A stretch of DNA of 64,000 nt from Neckera pumila (GCA_963969595.1 OZ018413.1:4244711-4308710); one strand, 5' to 3'; positions 1 through 13,104 are shown, counted from the first letter of the stretch. Notes: generated by a model from the sequence alone, not told the origin. A program made the numbers and translations.

Positions 1-206
1 TTCTTTTTCCAACTTCAATGCTAATATCTTCCAATCCGTGTAATCAAACTTCATGAAATTTCTACCACATGATCTAAGACAAGTGAAATACAAGATCCTA
101 CGGTTAGATTCTAAAAAAAAGTTTTTTTTGGTTTAGAGAGTGCTTGCAACAAAAATGGTAGTTTTCAGTGGTTTTGGAGCTAGAAAATGCCTTGGTATTT
201 TAGGGA
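1..206 (+). mobile_element. Right end of a TTAA-flanked (piggyBac-like) MITE
   Basis: The first 206 bases match the right-hand part of the approximately 920-bp element family found complete at 9442-10363 and 29770-30693 (shared blocks such as GCTAATATCTT and GATCCTACGGTTA). The end reads TTTTAGGGA followed by TTAA at 207-210. The left part lies outside the window. It has no ORF. Confidence 0.65.
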
Positions 207-210
207 TTAA

Positions 211-1975
211 AACTTGTGCAATGATTTGGGTTAGCATGTCAAAGCTTGAATTGAATCAGAAAACATAAAGATAAATGAGCGAATATGAAACTCCAAGTGT
301 ATGACTCATATGAAGGTGAAGAAATCAAGAACAGCCTATTGAAATAGAAGCATGATCAAATCATCTATAAAAACATGAAAATCATAATCAAATCATCTAT
401 GACAGTCATAACAGATATTTTGTTAATCTGGCAATATTCCACAAACTTGACACTTTCATGTTTACACCATGTGATCTGAAATCTATACTTGTCCTAGAAA
501 TGAATGGAAAACTATCATGTGAAATACCTCCATTTTAACAAAACTTCCCATCCATGGATAATTTGCCTCCGGGATCACAAACTTAGCCAGCCCTTCTGAT
601 CTGCGGTAGATGCTTACAACAACTTTGCATTATTCAAGTGAAGGGAGCCATGGAGACAATGTACCTCAATTTCTTAGTACTTGTCCATGCCAAGCTTTAA
701 TAAGGGATGTAAATTGAGGAAGTTTGTGAGTAATTGGCTCCTAATGAAACACATAGGTCTATGTTTTGACAGATTCTTTTCCAAATTAACATTTTGAGGG
801 GAGTTTGTATATTATTTATTTTGTTATCTATTTTATTAGAGATATGTATTCTTCGGAAGTATAAATTCCAACAAAGGCCAAGTGCTTTTAGTTTATTGCT
901 TGCACATCTGTATGTCCGTAAATTTCATGGCAAAGAATGCATGGAATGCTAAACTCCCAACAAAAAATGAAGGACACAACTTTGAGAAGCCAATTTTGAA
1001 GCCAATTTTTTGAAGTTTTCTAGACTCTTTTTGCGATTCTTGCACACCAAGAAATAATATCAAAAATTGCCTCACATTCGTTTGAGCAAGCTTATAGAGG
1101 CCTGTTCAAGTCCATCTTATTCATACCTGCTTACGTTAGTTTTGTAGTAGCATATGAATATTAATGAACAGTGAGTGCTCACACATTGGGAAGCTATCAC
1201 AAACTTCTACCAACAACCACTTGCCAATGGAAAAGGTGTTCATGCTTCAAAATTAATCCAACCAACAGGTGGGATCAATTTTCAACCGTATTGACTAAAC
1301 AACAAATATTGCATATAATATATTGTCAAATGACCGAGTACCGAGTATCGAGTATTGATTTACACAAATAATGATTTATTTAGTATTATGGTATCTTTAC
1401 AGTTATTTACCCTATCATGTAACTCACTTCAATTCTCATTTAGTTGACAAATAGTGTTCATGCTAGATATTGATTTAAAGGAATTAAAGGTAAATTACAT
1501 TGGTCCTAATTTAGGTTTTTAGGTGGAAATTTAGTTGACAATTAACTAGTGTTCAAGATGCTAAATTTAGTTTTTGTAACATTAGAGGCGTTTTTGCCAT
1601 TTAGTGTAAATTAGAGTTTGTAATTAGTTTTGGAAATACGAAATTTCATTATTAGGATAATGAAATTGAATGCAAATCAGTTTAAACACTTTTGCAATAG
1701 GCAAAGAAGTCTTGAAAGAATCCAAATCAATTTTGAGGATATAATTACAATTTTATAAACACTTTGGTGATGATAATATAAGAATAACATTACAAAAATA
1801 AATAAAATAAAGATTGGTATTCAATATTTGCCCACAAGTTTTGAAAATCCCTAAATTGTTCATAAGCTACACTAAAATATCCAGAAAATGGTTGAAGCTA
1901 CCGTATGCTCATCCATCAATCCTCTATTATATATCAAAAAGCATGTTAAGAAGGAAGGAGGGTAGATTTTTGCAT
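211..1975. other. Intergenic, AT-rich, no gene recognised
   Basis: Only ORFs of about 60 codons occur, with no recognisable motif or codon bias. No RNA gene or confident repeat boundary was found. Confidence 0.5.
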
Positions 1976-2148
1976 TAGGAAAAATTTTAGCCCTTAGAAG
2001 GGGCCACAAGTTTTATACCCTACATTAGTGTCACGTTAGATTTCTAGACTATTTTTTTTTTAATTTTTTTTTAATTTTTTCTGTAATTGCATCGTAGGGT
2101 GCCGAAAATAAAAAACTTGCAGCCCTTTGTAGGGTTCATAATTCATGT
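1976..2148. mobile_element. Short MITE with TTAGGAAAAATTT-type ends
   Basis: The left end (TTAGGAAAAATTTTAGCCC) and right end form an imperfect inverted repeat. The same end type recurs at 7974-8199, at about 12094-13258 and at 48306-48854, which defines a family. It has no coding capacity. Target duplication is unclear. Confidence 0.45.
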
Positions 2149-2516
2149 AATAGATGATTTTACCTAAATTTCCACGCACTCTCTCCTAAAGGATTAATAT
2201 TGTTTTCTAGAAATTGTAAAAAGTGAAAAAAAAAAAAATCCTAAATAGGCATGGAATTGCTTTCTAATATGGAATCAATAGAAGAAAAACAAGGCAATGA
2301 ATAAAAAAATGTGGAAAAAAAAATAGAGATGGAAACTTTTGAGAATTGGGATATATAGAGGAGATTTTTTTATGTTAAGGTGGGCAACCTCGAAATGTGC
2401 CACTGACCCAAAACTCCCATCATCATTCTGTGCACATTTTCAAAATTAGTATGCACCTACATGGATGAAATAATTTTAGAACCTCTACCAAAGAAAACTT
2501 TGACCTTTCATAACTA

Positions 2517-3091
2517 CTCCCTCTGTCCCACTAAAAGCCTCCAAATCAAGTGAATTTTTTATTCCACTAAAAAGCTCCGATTCTTGATTTTGGTTGTTGA
2601 GTAAGTGTTTGTTGTATTGAACAACCTTGTGGAGGCAAGTGAAACAATATTGGAGCATTTATAAAGCCTTGCAAGCTTGGCCTTGCCCATATGAGGCACC
2701 TTGTACTAATTTCTTCTTTACATAGTAGAATTGACGATGTATTTAGTGCCCACTTTGGTGCTATGAAAATTTGATCATAAAGTAGGCCAATTTTTCTTAT
2801 AGTGGATATTTAGGTTGGAAAACATGTTCTTAGACTCCCATTGTTGCCACCACCTTTTAAATCATTTAAAATGACAGAGCTGACAGCGTTTTAAAATTAT
2901 GTACAAATAATTATTATACTTTCTATATTGATTTTGGGTACCCAAACGACAACACCTAAGCTGGAGATTTTGTATAGGTCTAAGGGATGGGTTTCTCTTT
3001 CTTGAATGCATGTGTTGTTGGCGCTATGACTACAAATATAGTTAATCCTTCAAGGAGAAGCTTTTGGGGGTTTTTAGTGGGACAAAGGGAG
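2517..3091. mobile_element. Stowaway-type MITE (Tc1/mariner superfamily)
   Basis: It begins CTCCCTCTGTCCCACTAAAA and ends with the near-perfect complement (TTTTTAGTGGGACAAAGGGAG). It is flanked by TA on both sides (2515-2516 and 3092-3093). The terminus matches the known Stowaway consensus CTCCCTCCGTCCCA. It is 575 bp long with no ORF, so it must have been mobilised in trans by a mariner-like transposase. Confidence 0.8.
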
Positions 3092-3248
3092 TATTGCATA
3101 TGGTATCCAATGTTGCATTCTTTAGTACATTGAAACCTCTTTTTACATACAAACAAGAAAATAGGAAAACTTGAAGCAAGGGGTTATTTGTTGTGGACAT
3201 AATTTGAAGGGAACCCATCTACCAAGATACAAAACCGGTAACCTTGTA

Positions 3249-4089
3249 CAGTGGGGTACAATTCATTTACAAATGTTCACTACAAGAGAAAGGGGTGTTT
3301 TAAGTGATTTTTTAAATATAGTCCTAAACATCAAATTACAAGTGACTTTGAAAGAGATTTTCAATAAAAATTTATTAGAAATACATGTGTTTTTCTAATA
3401 AAATTTTACTGAAAATCTCCTTAAAAGTCATAACTTATAATCTGATGTCTAGGACTATACTTAAATACTCACTTAAAATCCCCTTTCTCTTATAATGTTT
3501 CGATCAATTTATCATTAAAGAGTTTAACAACTTTAGGAAGCTTTAGCATGCTCAAAAACAAACCAATTTTGAAATTGCAAATTGTATTGAAACCTCAATG
3601 CAGTGCACTCCAATTTCATAGCAAGTGAAAAAATGTGAAATCCAAACTCATACAACAATTTGGATTTCTTTTACACACTATCTACCATCCTTTGAAAGAT
3701 CATCAAAGATTTTTTGCAATGGGGTGAAGAATAAGCAAGAAATTATACAAGCAATTCAAGTGGTATGGAAATGGAGTGTCTCTACAACAACTACAAACAA
3801 TCATTTCAAACATGCCCAGTCAAATGCAAGCAGAAATTTTGGCGAAGGATGGTACTACTAGATGATAGATAGTGTACAAAGCCATCCATAATGTTGTATG
3901 CTTTTGAATCTTACATGTACATGTTTAATATAGTGATAAAGTACTCTTCTCTACAATTCCAACGCAACTTGCAATTTGAAAATTGATTCATTTTTGAGCA
4001 TGATACAGCTTACTGAAGTTCAGTAACTTGCTAGTGAAAACTGCCAGCCAGGGAGCAAAAATTGTAAATGAACTGTACCCCAGGCACTG
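3249..4089. mobile_element. Mariner-like MITE, TA target, CAGTGGGGTACA ends
   Basis: The ends are CAGTGGGGTACAATTC and the complement of CAGTGCCTGGGGTACAGTTC, with TA at 3247-3248 and 4090-4091. It is 841 bp. A second copy at 11266-13315 shares the interior (for example AACTTTAGGAAGC). There the TA duplication can be checked against an empty site in the riboflavin-kinase 3' flank. This copy carries a nested CACTA-type hairpin at 3278-3497. Confidence 0.7.
3278..3497. mobile_element. CACTA-type hairpin MITE
   Basis: A 220-bp near-palindrome beginning CACTACAAGAGAAAGG and ending CCTTTCTCTTATAATG. The arms are nearly complementary over most of their length. It is the sister of the 210-bp element at 42274-42483, which has a perfect 3-bp target duplication. 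Here the flanks are GTT and TTT. It is nested in the mariner-like element at 3249-4089. Confidence 0.65.
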
Positions 4090-5570
4090 TATTGTACATA
4101 AGGCAGAGCATGCAAAACCTCAAATACAAACACACTATATGCTACAGGCTAAGAGGATGAACACTCCATCAATCTGTCCGAGAAAGTGGCAATTCTAGCA
4201 TTTCTATGAATCTCTTTGTCACGTTAAATTTTTGTAAACAATTTGTTGCGTTCGATTCTTTTTGTAGATCAAGCTTGTGCAAGATTCGACTCTCGCATAA
4301 TCTTCTAGACTCATCAAGCTTGTTGATGCTGTAATTAAGTCACTCCCTTGGAGACCTTTGAATCTGCAATTAGACTAATTGATTGATGTTTCATTCATTG
4401 CATTTGCCCTGGGCTAGGCAACTCTCATTTTATAAGGCTCTGGTTTTCATGCAGATGATTGTTGCATCACGTTGAAGGATCAATAAACAGCACAGATATT
4501 TATAACTTCTGTATTTGTAATGATACTTGTGAAACCCTGAAGTTTACTAACAGTTCGCTTCACTCTGGACAATTCAAACCAGCTCAAGTGTCCTAACTTT
4601 CCCTATGCATACAACAATGGTACTACTATTCAAGCGTTGTATGTATTGGTCATTTTATCAAAGTGCGATCAGTTGAAACTGAGAAAATGCGCAATGTTGT
4701 GGCAGCATATAAAGTCTTAGTTGAGGAGATGAACATTGACAACCTTATAGATTCTTAGAGATCTTCACTTGTTGAGGGTTGATCATTATAGCCTATAACA
4801 CACTGTAACTAGCACTTCACTCAGACGGTCTAGGTGATTGCCAAGAAATGTTTGATGCCCATGAAAAATGAAACAAATGAGCAGAATTTCTGATCCTGCA
4901 CTTACCTTCACAAAGTAACCAGCAATTCAGACTTCAAGCAAACAGCTCAATTCCAATGCTATAATTCAGTTTGATACGTCCATGCAGGATGCGAGAAACC
5001 AGGATCCTCAAACATAAAATTGAAAAGGTCAAATGACGGTGTTCGTGGTGACCTCAGATTCATCCTTTGGGATTCAACTTCAATTTCGTTAAATTGGAGC
5101 ACGTCCATTCAAAAGGGCGTGGCGGTTCTTCAAGCAAGGAAGGAAATCTGCACTTAGAAGTGCAGAATGTTGTGGAGGAATGCAATTTGCATATGAATTT
5201 GCTCATTTGTTGGCACAACAAGCTCATGGAACTGTCACTGAAACATGTCTGGCGCATGGATTCTGCCAATTTGATGGTATGGACGTTATTCATGCTTCAA
5301 TTTGCTCCAGACTGAGGGTTTGAGGTCGTCATGAAGAGTGTGTGAGTTAGATTATCGTTGCTCATTGCAGGCGCTTCCTAAGACTCTGAGTTTCATATTC
5401 TTAGTGAGCCATTGAACCCCAAATTCGAACTGTGGTTTCCTATTTTGATCATTTTGAAGCTTTACTTGAGGGCCTTCTCAATTCACTCATGAGCCTAGAT
5501 TTTAACGATCTTGTTGTCATAGCGCTCCTGGTTCCTCCCTCTCAACTCTATGAAGCCGTGTACGTAGCAG
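4090..5570. other. Intergenic, no gene recognised
   Basis: Base composition is somewhat more balanced than around it. The longest open frame (5067-5315, 82 codons) has no recognisable domain and an equally long opposite-strand frame, so it is not called. Confidence 0.5.
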
Positions 5571-5817
5571 GGCTGGGGTGAACTGACCCCTCGCTCGTCC
5601 CCGAGCTAAACCGCTGAAATTTTTTATTTTTCACTCATGATAAAGTTTGCAAATTTTGAATTCATATTTGCAATTAGAGGCACCAAATTAGCTTGGAGGG
5701 TCTACAAGATAAATAAATTAATCAAGATGACTTGATAAGCACGAAATAGAGTGTATTTTTTTACATGCACCCTTGGAATGACTTCGAAGGTGAGCAAGGG
5801 GTCAGTTCAACCCGGCC
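5571..5817. mobile_element. MITE with GGGGTGAACTGACCCC ends
   Basis: Left end GGCTGGGGTGAACTGACCCC and right end (complement GGCCGGGTTGAACTGACCCC) form an inverted repeat around a 247-bp AT-rich interior. A related copy sits at 14274-14507, and a relative with diverged ends at about 15043-15299. All share an interior with AAATTTTGAAT and CAAATTAGCT. Confidence 0.6.
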
Positions 5818-7255
5818 TTTGCATGGGCCCTCCACAACCCATGTTGCCCATCATTTCTGACGTGCCAAGGTGCACAAAAGATGCAATTTCGACACAAAAT
5901 AGTGAAATCAGGTTGGTCCATATTAATTTCTCGACATTCAACACTATACAAATATGTACAGTCATTTCAAACAAATGCAATAATGGAGGAACTATGTGTG
6001 TTGTATGGATTGGTGCATTGTTCATGGCTCGGGAGCAATTTGGACAAGCAATGGCTCATTAGCTAACTTCTGTCATTAAAGGCAACCCATATTGTTAAGG
6101 CAATCCAATTTTACTATTTTGTATAGAAACTCAGTTGAATTTGGACAATCGGACTTTGTCATATATTTGTCACTGCTTGGACTATTTACCGACAATTCAA
6201 AACTCATATTCAAGAATTTGTGGTCCACCACAAATGCAAATATGATACATTACATTGTTAATTGGTCAGATCCCCTTCCACTTGGAGGAGAGATAACTGG
6301 GTAATGCCTCTCTAGATGCCTAGGAGGGATTTAGTTAGAATCTAAAGAAAACTATTGGTTGGCTTGCTATAACTTTTGGCCAAGTTGTGTTAGTACTTTG
6401 GATGAGTTCATGTGAGCTGGTGGCCAAGCATTGGGTTTGGTACAAAGTGCTGCAATGTGCAGAGATTCTCACTGGCTACACACTTTGAAAGAAAGGAAGG
6501 GGTTGACTTGGTAGTAATTATGCAATTTTCAATTCTGGGGGCTCCAACTTTCCAGGGAGCGAGAGTCCCTCCAGCATTGGTTAACAATGTTATATACATA
6601 TACTATTGTTCTTTTTATTTGTCACTTGCTTGGACTTACAATAATATTGTTTACTAATGAAGCAGAGGTCTTTTCGCATCTTTGAAAAGAAAAACCCCAA
6701 AGTGAACAAAATTATCTTATATGACTTCTCAACTAACCCCAATCCTTTAAATTTAACTAATAAATTTCTCTTAGGCATCTAATAATGAAAGCATAATATC
6801 TTTCATCATGGAGATCACCATTGCTTGGTTGTACAATGTAATGTGCTAAGAACTAACAATATTTGAGGCCCATAATTCAAGGATTTGTCTAAATGAGTTG
6901 GAAAAACCAATCCATATTGTTCTATGCATGGATTCTTTGTAAATAGGCTAGAATTATTGGTTGTGGAGCATGCTAATATAGACCGAGGCTTTGCATCAAT
7001 AGAAGCTATCCTCAAGGAAATTTGAGTAGCTACTTTATTTTCTCATAATATAAACCAATGCTACAAGGATAGAGCCTTTGATAGTTTGGTTGTTTGTTAT
7101 TTATCAAAAAATGAAATTATGAATCAAAGACTTCCAAGTAATAAAGAGAGGTAGCAATGTATATACAAGTTACCAACTACAAAACAAAGGACAAATTCTT
7201 ACATTGAGACCCGGGTCAGTCTCCAAGATCAAGTGCAAGGATTGATTTGCCTTAA
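5818..7255. other. Intergenic with a decayed dispersed repeat, no gene called
   Basis: ORFs are short and overlap on both strands. A block at about 6950-7075 (containing GGTTGTGG, CTTTGCATC, AATGCTACAAGGATAGAGC) has a diverged second copy at about 35500-35622 on the same strand. The shared frame is broken by stops, so it could be an old gene fragment or a transposon piece. I do not recognise it. Confidence 0.4.
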
Positions 7256-7915
7256 ACTTCTAAATGCCCAATGCACCAAATTTTGGTATCAACAGTACTT
7301 TGAAGTTAAATAAAACATAACTAAATTATTGTTTTTAGTAGTTTGTATTTTAGAAAAACTCTTTTTGAAGTCTCGTTTTAGCATCAAAAGTCCAATTTTG
7401 AAAATGACTAATTATGATTTTCTAATCAAGATTTTGTGCAAGGGGGTCCATTGTAAATCTTGATTTTCTAGTATTGAAGGCTCTTGGAAATGAGTCTCAA
7501 ATAAAACTAAATCTTGGAGAAGAAGTCATACTAAAAATTCATTTAAAAGAAATTGTAGAATAGATTTTGAAAAGCCATAAACTAATTGGGGTTATGCCTG
7601 TTATGCCCTGTCTAACCTCATATTTACTTAGTAACCAATTTTTTAGATTTGGCATGTGTAAAGAGGATTGAAAGAAATCAAATCACTTTCATAGTTTTAA
7701 CACCATCACAATCAAACACTATAATCTTTCAATCCATAAATGATACTCCATATTATTGTGTTTTCTTTTTCCTATGTAATCTCTAATATGTTTACTTTGA
7801 ATTTGTACGGTTACAATTCCTAAAATACTGAAAACAACTTATCCAAATGTTAGCTTTTTGTTCAATGTAGGGCAAATTCCAAAAAGCTCAAGAAATGCCT
7901 TGCACATTTAGTGGT
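7256..7915. mobile_element. MITE with CTAAATGCCCAAGGC-type ends, 3-bp TAA-like target
   Basis: Starts ACTTCTAAATGCCC after TAA (7253-7255) and ends CACATTTAGTGGT before TAC (7916-7918). It is the same family as 8302-8753 and 36954-37590, sharing the interior CTTTGAAGTTAAATAAAAC. A TAA target and 3-bp duplication suggest the PIF/Harbinger superfamily. It is non-coding. Confidence 0.6.
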
Positions 7916-7973
7916 TACGACACTAAAGAAAATTTGAGCCATCTACAGGGCTAAATTGATGCATAAAAATGTG

Positions 7974-8199
7974 CATTTAGAAAAAATATCAGCCCGAAAA
8001 AGGCTGTCATGCAATTTATAAGGTGAGCAGTCAGCCAAGGTGCCCTGTTGGAATTCCGATTAAAAATTTATCTTTTATTATTATTTTTTCAAAAAATATA
8101 AAAATAAACACATAGATAAATATTTTTATTTTTCACTGTAATTGTACAATTGCCGAAATCCTAACGGCCTTGTAGAGGATCCAGATTTTCTATAATGGT
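7974..8199. mobile_element. Short MITE with TTAGAAAAAATATC ends
   Basis: Inverted-repeat ends near 7976 and 8196 resemble the family at 1976-2148 and 48306-48854, including CAGCCC and GGCCTTG subterminal blocks. Boundaries are approximate. Confidence 0.4.
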
Positions 8200-8301
8200 T
8201 TCACTATTATTTTAGATTTTCATTTGCAAAGACCCGTTGAGGAATTGGAGGCATGCTTCCCATGGAACCATGGTACAATATATGGGTGGTTCAATGATTA
8301 A

Positions 8302-8753
8302 CTCCTAAATGCCCAAGGCCTTTTTTGAGCTTTTAGGAATTTGCTCTAATTTGAACAAAAAAACCAACATTTTGATAAGTTGTATCAATGTTTTTTTGAA
8401 TTGTAACCCTACAAATTCAAACTAGACATGTTAGAGATCACATAGGAAAAGAAATCGCAACAATATCTTTCACTTGTGGATTGAAAGATTATAATGTTTG
8501 ATCATGAGGGTGTTAATACTGTGAAAGTGATCTTTCAATCCTCTTTTCACATGTCAAATCAAAAATTTATATTAACAAAATCTTGAACAAAAATTCATAA
8601 TCCATCATTTTCAAAATTGGATTTTGATGCTAAAACTAGACTTCAAAAAGAATCTTTCAAAAATACAAACTACTGAAAACAACAACTTGGTTAGGTTTTA
8701 TTTAACTCCAAATTTTGTCAAGACTAAAATTTGGTGTCTTGGGCATTTAGGGG
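8302..8753. mobile_element. TAA-target MITE inserted in pseudogene exon 7
   Basis: Starts CTCCTAAATGCCCAAGGCC and ends GGGCATTTAGGGG, with TAA at 8299-8301 and 8754-8756. The intact gene reads GTGATTAAAGGG at this point, so the empty site confirms a 452-bp insertion with a 3-bp TAA duplication (PIF/Harbinger-like). Confidence 0.8.
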
Positions 8754-8934
8754 TAAAGAGTTTTGGTAGTGGTTCAATTCTGGGAGTCCCTACTAGTATT
8801 TATTCTCAAGCAGCTGCCACTTCTCCCTTCTGATTTTGTAATTTTTTCCTCCGTCCTTGTGATGTGGGTGCAGCCAACCTTCCAACGAGTGCTTTTGCAA
8901 GCCAGTTAGCTGAGCACATGTGTCGGGGCTCTGA

Positions 8935-9154
8935 CCACCTATTTTATTTTATATGTTAAAAAACAGATTGACCAATATAGTTGTGGAATTCCCCAAATTT
9001 GATGCTCTTGTGCTAAAAAAAAAATACTCCGTATTACATGGATAAATCTATACAAAAGCACCAACCAAAGGATTACGTATGAATTTTGATGCATATGAGA
9101 AAGTAAATTTCAATGAGAAATTGCAGAGTAACATAAGAGAATATCCATAGTTGT
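8935..9154. other. About 220-bp insertion of unknown type in pseudogene exon 8
   Basis: The intact exon 8 reads TGTGGCATCTACATTGG. Here TGTCGGGG and CATCTATATTG are separated by about 220 bp of unrelated AT-rich sequence. I see no clear terminal repeat or target duplication. Confidence 0.6.
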
Positions 9155-9441
9155 CATCTATATTGCGTGGGCTGGTCTCTCCAACAGAGGTCTCTATAAT
9201 ATAGTGATGAGTGTGGGATGGAATCTCTACTTTGACAACAGCCATTGAAAGACAATGGTGAGGGAGTTATGACAGACAAGCGTTGGTACACTGCCTCTTG
9301 TTTTAAAATAGAATTAAACAATAGACTTTTGGTCTCTTATTATATCTCAAGTGAATAGTCAGTTGGCGGTGTAAAAAGGCTCTAAAAGTTTGCTCCATAT
9401 CGCAGTGATCATTTGATTTCAAAAAAATCCACTCAGTTTAA

Positions 9442-10363
9442 CCCCTAAAGGACCAACATGCGTTTTTTGGCCATATAGAAATTTTGGGCAGGTACGTGTG
9501 ACTAGAGATATCCATATTTGAGGCTGAAATTTTAATAGAAGGTGGGGGCAAGAAATATCTTCATGTGTACTAAGTTTCATGACATTTTGAAATACGAGTC
9601 AAAATTTGTGACCTAATATGTTGCTTTTTTTTGTAACTGGGCAGTTTGGGCAGATCAGAAAAAATCATTTTTTCCGGAATTTTTTTTTTGAAATTGGTTC
9701 TCTACATTTACATATACTTAAAAAGCTTTGAGTCATTCCATTTCAATCAATGAGTCAAAAGTTATGAGGGTTTTCGGTTTGCAGGCAGTTATGGATTGTC
9801 TACTCTAAAAAAAATCTTTAAAGTCGTTTATTTAACTGAATTTTCAATACTTTTGGAAAAAAAAAATCCTAGAATGTAAATTGATTATTACAACATTACA
9901 ACCATTGGGATTGGTATTTTTAAATTCCATGATTAAAATTTAACAATTTAGTATTTTGAATCATTTTCTACTTCTTCCTACTTACTATTTTTTTCCTATA
10001 TGTTGTACAATTCCAAATGATGTGAAATTTTTCAAGCATATAGACAACTTGTTTAGGAAGCTGAATTTAAAGAAGCACCACCTTTTTCGGCATTTTGTCA
10101 TTGAAAAGTGAGCTTGCAAAGTGCAGCTGCCCGGTTTTTTGCAGGATTGAAAAAATGGTTTTCAAGACTTTGAATGCTTATATCTTATGATCCACACGGT
10201 GGAATTTTCTGAAATTTTTACCACATGTTTTCAAAATATCATACTACAAAATCCTACGGTTTCATGTGTCAAAAATTGTTTTTTTCCAAAAATTTGGTAG
10301 TTGTATTAGAAATGGCAGTTTAGGAGCATTTTTGGTGAGAATATAGTCATGAAACTTTAGGGG
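9442..10363. mobile_element. TTAA-flanked (piggyBac-like) MITE in pseudogene intron 8
   Basis: Element of 922 bp, CCCCTAAAGGACCAACATG to CATGAAACTTTAGGGG, with TTAA at 9438-9441 and 10364-10367. The intact gene's intron 8 reads CACTTTAAACAC at the equivalent place, a single TTAA, so the insertion and the 4-bp TTAA duplication are both visible. There is no ORF. The target and short CCC-starting ends fit piggyBac. No transposase is present to prove it. Confidence 0.8.
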
Positions 10364-10584
10364 TTAAAATTTTTTCAAATTAGGTACACCAATACCCTAA
10401 TTGTGTTCTTAACTGTTCGAGTGTCCATATTCCAATTGTTTCTAATTATGGGATTCATATGATTCATTGCAATGTCGGCACAGGAGCCTAGGATAGAGAT
10501 TGCTCAACTTCTAAGCAAACTTCTTTAGTAGCTATAGAGAGGAGCTACAACTTCTTGTTGTTAGATACACCTGTTGGGCACAGC

Positions 10585-11041
10585 CGCAATGTCTCCCAGC
10601 AAGCCTTTGCAAGTTTTTGACTTGCATCATGACTCTTGCACATGCCGCTTTCACATCGGCCGCTTCCAAAATGCATCCAACCACTCAACAATACTAAGCC
10701 CTTTCGAGTGACTTAGGATCGCAAATTGGGGAGATTCTTGCTGTGAGACCTTGTTTGCTTGGTTGTTTGGGAGCATTAGGGTTGCAATAGCTAGTGTAAA
10801 AGCCACTTAAGCAGACACAAGGTCCAAAATGTAGCTCGGAGGTGGAATCACAAGTTCTCAAGTGCGAGGCATGGTAGGGGTTTGCACTAGTATACTTAAA
10901 CCCTAGGCCTTCAATGCACCAAGGCTCGCTCAATCTATCCTGGGTGCGTCAAATTGAGCTGGCATTGGTAGGAATGCTCTCATTGCAATTTTTTGCAGAG
11001 TTCTAAATGGATTCTTCTAAATGGAGCTAATAGTCTGACAG
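10585..11041. other. Insertion of unknown origin in pseudogene intron 9
   Basis: This sequence has no counterpart in intron 9 of the intact gene and is more GC-balanced than the neighbouring elements. It contains a 79-codon open frame on the minus strand (10694-10933) with no recognisable motif. No clear transposon ends were found. Confidence 0.5.
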
Positions 11042-11368
11042 AGGAGTGTAGTTGAGATTATTGTAGTGACATCTATAGTGTTATCAACCACCCTCAATGT
11101 GCCTAGAATTTATACTTTATTTTCAGGCCAATTTACAACATTAGATAATTTAATAGAGAAGATTCACAAAGATAGAAGGATTGCAAAGGCAACCTTGTAG
11201 ATGAAATTGTTTGCTGACTTCATTAAAGATAGCTATCCAACCACCCAATCTGCAGCAATAATGTATAGTGGGGTACAGCTCATTTAAAAATTTACAAATT
11301 TTTTAGTCAGTTTTCATTACAAAGTTCAACAACTTTAGGAAGCTCTAGCATGCTCAAAAACAAACCCA

Positions 11369-11642
11369 TTAGAGGAGTTTTGGGGCCTTGGAAGACTATT
11401 TCAGGCCCGTTCCCTAGTCTGCCCAGATTCAAGGAATGACGGTACGAGGGTGTCAGATTTATTTTTTTCAAAAAAAAAATTACCAAAATATCATTTTAAC
11501 CAATTTTTTTTTTTTTTTTTCAAAAATGACATGGCAGTCGCTTGGCCACTTCAGCTTGGCCATTTGGCAGCATTCAACATTCCAGCAGAGTTCCTTCAGT
11601 CCGAGAACTCACAATCTCTTAGGAGGCCAAAACTCCTCTAAT
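11369..11642. mobile_element. MITE with ATTAGAGGAGTTTTGG ends, nested
   Basis: Inverted-repeat ends ATTAGAGGAGTTTTGGGGCC and its complement bound about 274 bp. The paralogous copy at 3555-3570 lacks it. Similar ends occur at 50805/54980. Target duplication is not clear. Confidence 0.6.
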
Positions 11643-12182
11643 GAATTTTGAAACCGTAAATTGTGTTGGAATCCCAATGAAGTGTACTTCAAGTTCATAA
11701 CAAGCGAAAAATGTGAAATTGAAAATCATATAACAATTTAGATTTCTTTTATACACTATCTACCATCCTTTGGAAGATTGTCAAATTTGTTTTGCAATGA
11801 GTTGAAGAATAAGAAAGAAATCATACAAGCAATTCAAGTAATATGGAATGAAGTGTCTCTACAACAACTACAAACAATCATTTCAAGCATGTCCAATCAA
11901 ATGCAAGCAGAAATTTTGGCAAAGATGGTACTACTAGATGATAGATAGTGTATAGAAAACTTCCAAAATGTTATATGATTTTGAGTTTTGATTTGTTTTG
12001 GTGATAAAGTATTATTTTCTACAACTCCAACACAACTTGTAGTTTGGAAATTGATTCATTTTCGAACATGATACGGCTTACTAAAGTTTAAGAACCTGCA
12101 TTAGGAAAATTTCAGGCCTCAAACTTTGGTAGATTGACAATGGTGCAATTATAGAAAAAATGACCAAATTTTATTTTTTTAA

Positions 12183-13104
12183 CCCTTAAAGGACCAAATA
12201 GCGTTTTTTGGCAACATAGAGATTAGGCAGCTCATTATAGACGGAAATTTTAATTTTTTTTCTTTGAAATTTTCACAAAACATGTGCCCAAGGAATAGCT
12301 TCAAGGCCCAATAATTTTTGGAACTTTTGATTATATGGCTAAAAAGTTATTGGATGATATGTTATTTTCAACGTTTGGCCGGCAGCTCAAATTTTTTTTG
12401 AAAAATCACTTTTAAGAAAATAAAAACTTGAAACTGGTACTCTAGACTTACATATACATGGAAAGCTTTAAATCATTACATTTTTATTTATGAGATGAAA
12501 ATTATGAGGTGTTCTAGTTTGCGGACAGTTATAGATTCCCTACTCTAAAATAAACTTTAGAGTCTTTATTTAACTCAATTTTTAATATTTTTCAAAAAAA
12601 TAAAAGCATAGGATGCATGTTATTTATTACACCATTACAACCGTGGGAATTGACATTTTATAATTCCATAATTAAATTCTTAACAATTTAGTGTTTTGAA
12701 TCATTCTCTATTTCTTTCTACTTACGAGTTTTTTCCTATATGTTGTACAATTCCAAATAATTTGAAAATTTTCAAGCATGTAGCCAATTTGCTTTGAAGA
12801 ATGAATCCCAAAGGTTACCACCATTTTGAACATTCCTACATATAAATGTGACCTTGTGAAGTACAGCTGCCCATTTTTTTGCAGGGACAAAAAAAGCATT
12901 TCTGTCAAATCAAACACTATTATCTTGCAATCTACAAGGTGAAAAATTTTAAACAAAATTTCCACATCTTTTCAAACCAGTGCACTACAGGAATTTATGG
13001 TTACATAAATCCAAAAATGTTTTTTTTCTGAAATTTGGTACTTGTACTAGAAATGACAGTTTAAGAGTAGTTTTGGTGAAAACATAGTCAAATACCTTTA
13101 AGGC
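12183..13104. mobile_element. TTAA-flanked (piggyBac-like) MITE, deeply nested
   Basis: Element of 922 bp, CCCTTAAAGGACCAAATAGC to ATACCTTTAAGGC, with TTAA at 12179-12182 and 13105-13108. It sits inside a TTAGGAAA-ended MITE (about 12094-13258), inside the mariner-like element (11266-13315), inside the riboflavin-kinase pseudogene. Confidence 0.75.

Noticed and set aside
9048..9245. Minus-strand frame beginning MAVVKVEIPSHTHH, and its counterpart at 59422-59619
   Set aside because: Antisense to exon 8 of riboflavin kinase; their similarity comes from the duplicated exon, not a real protein family.
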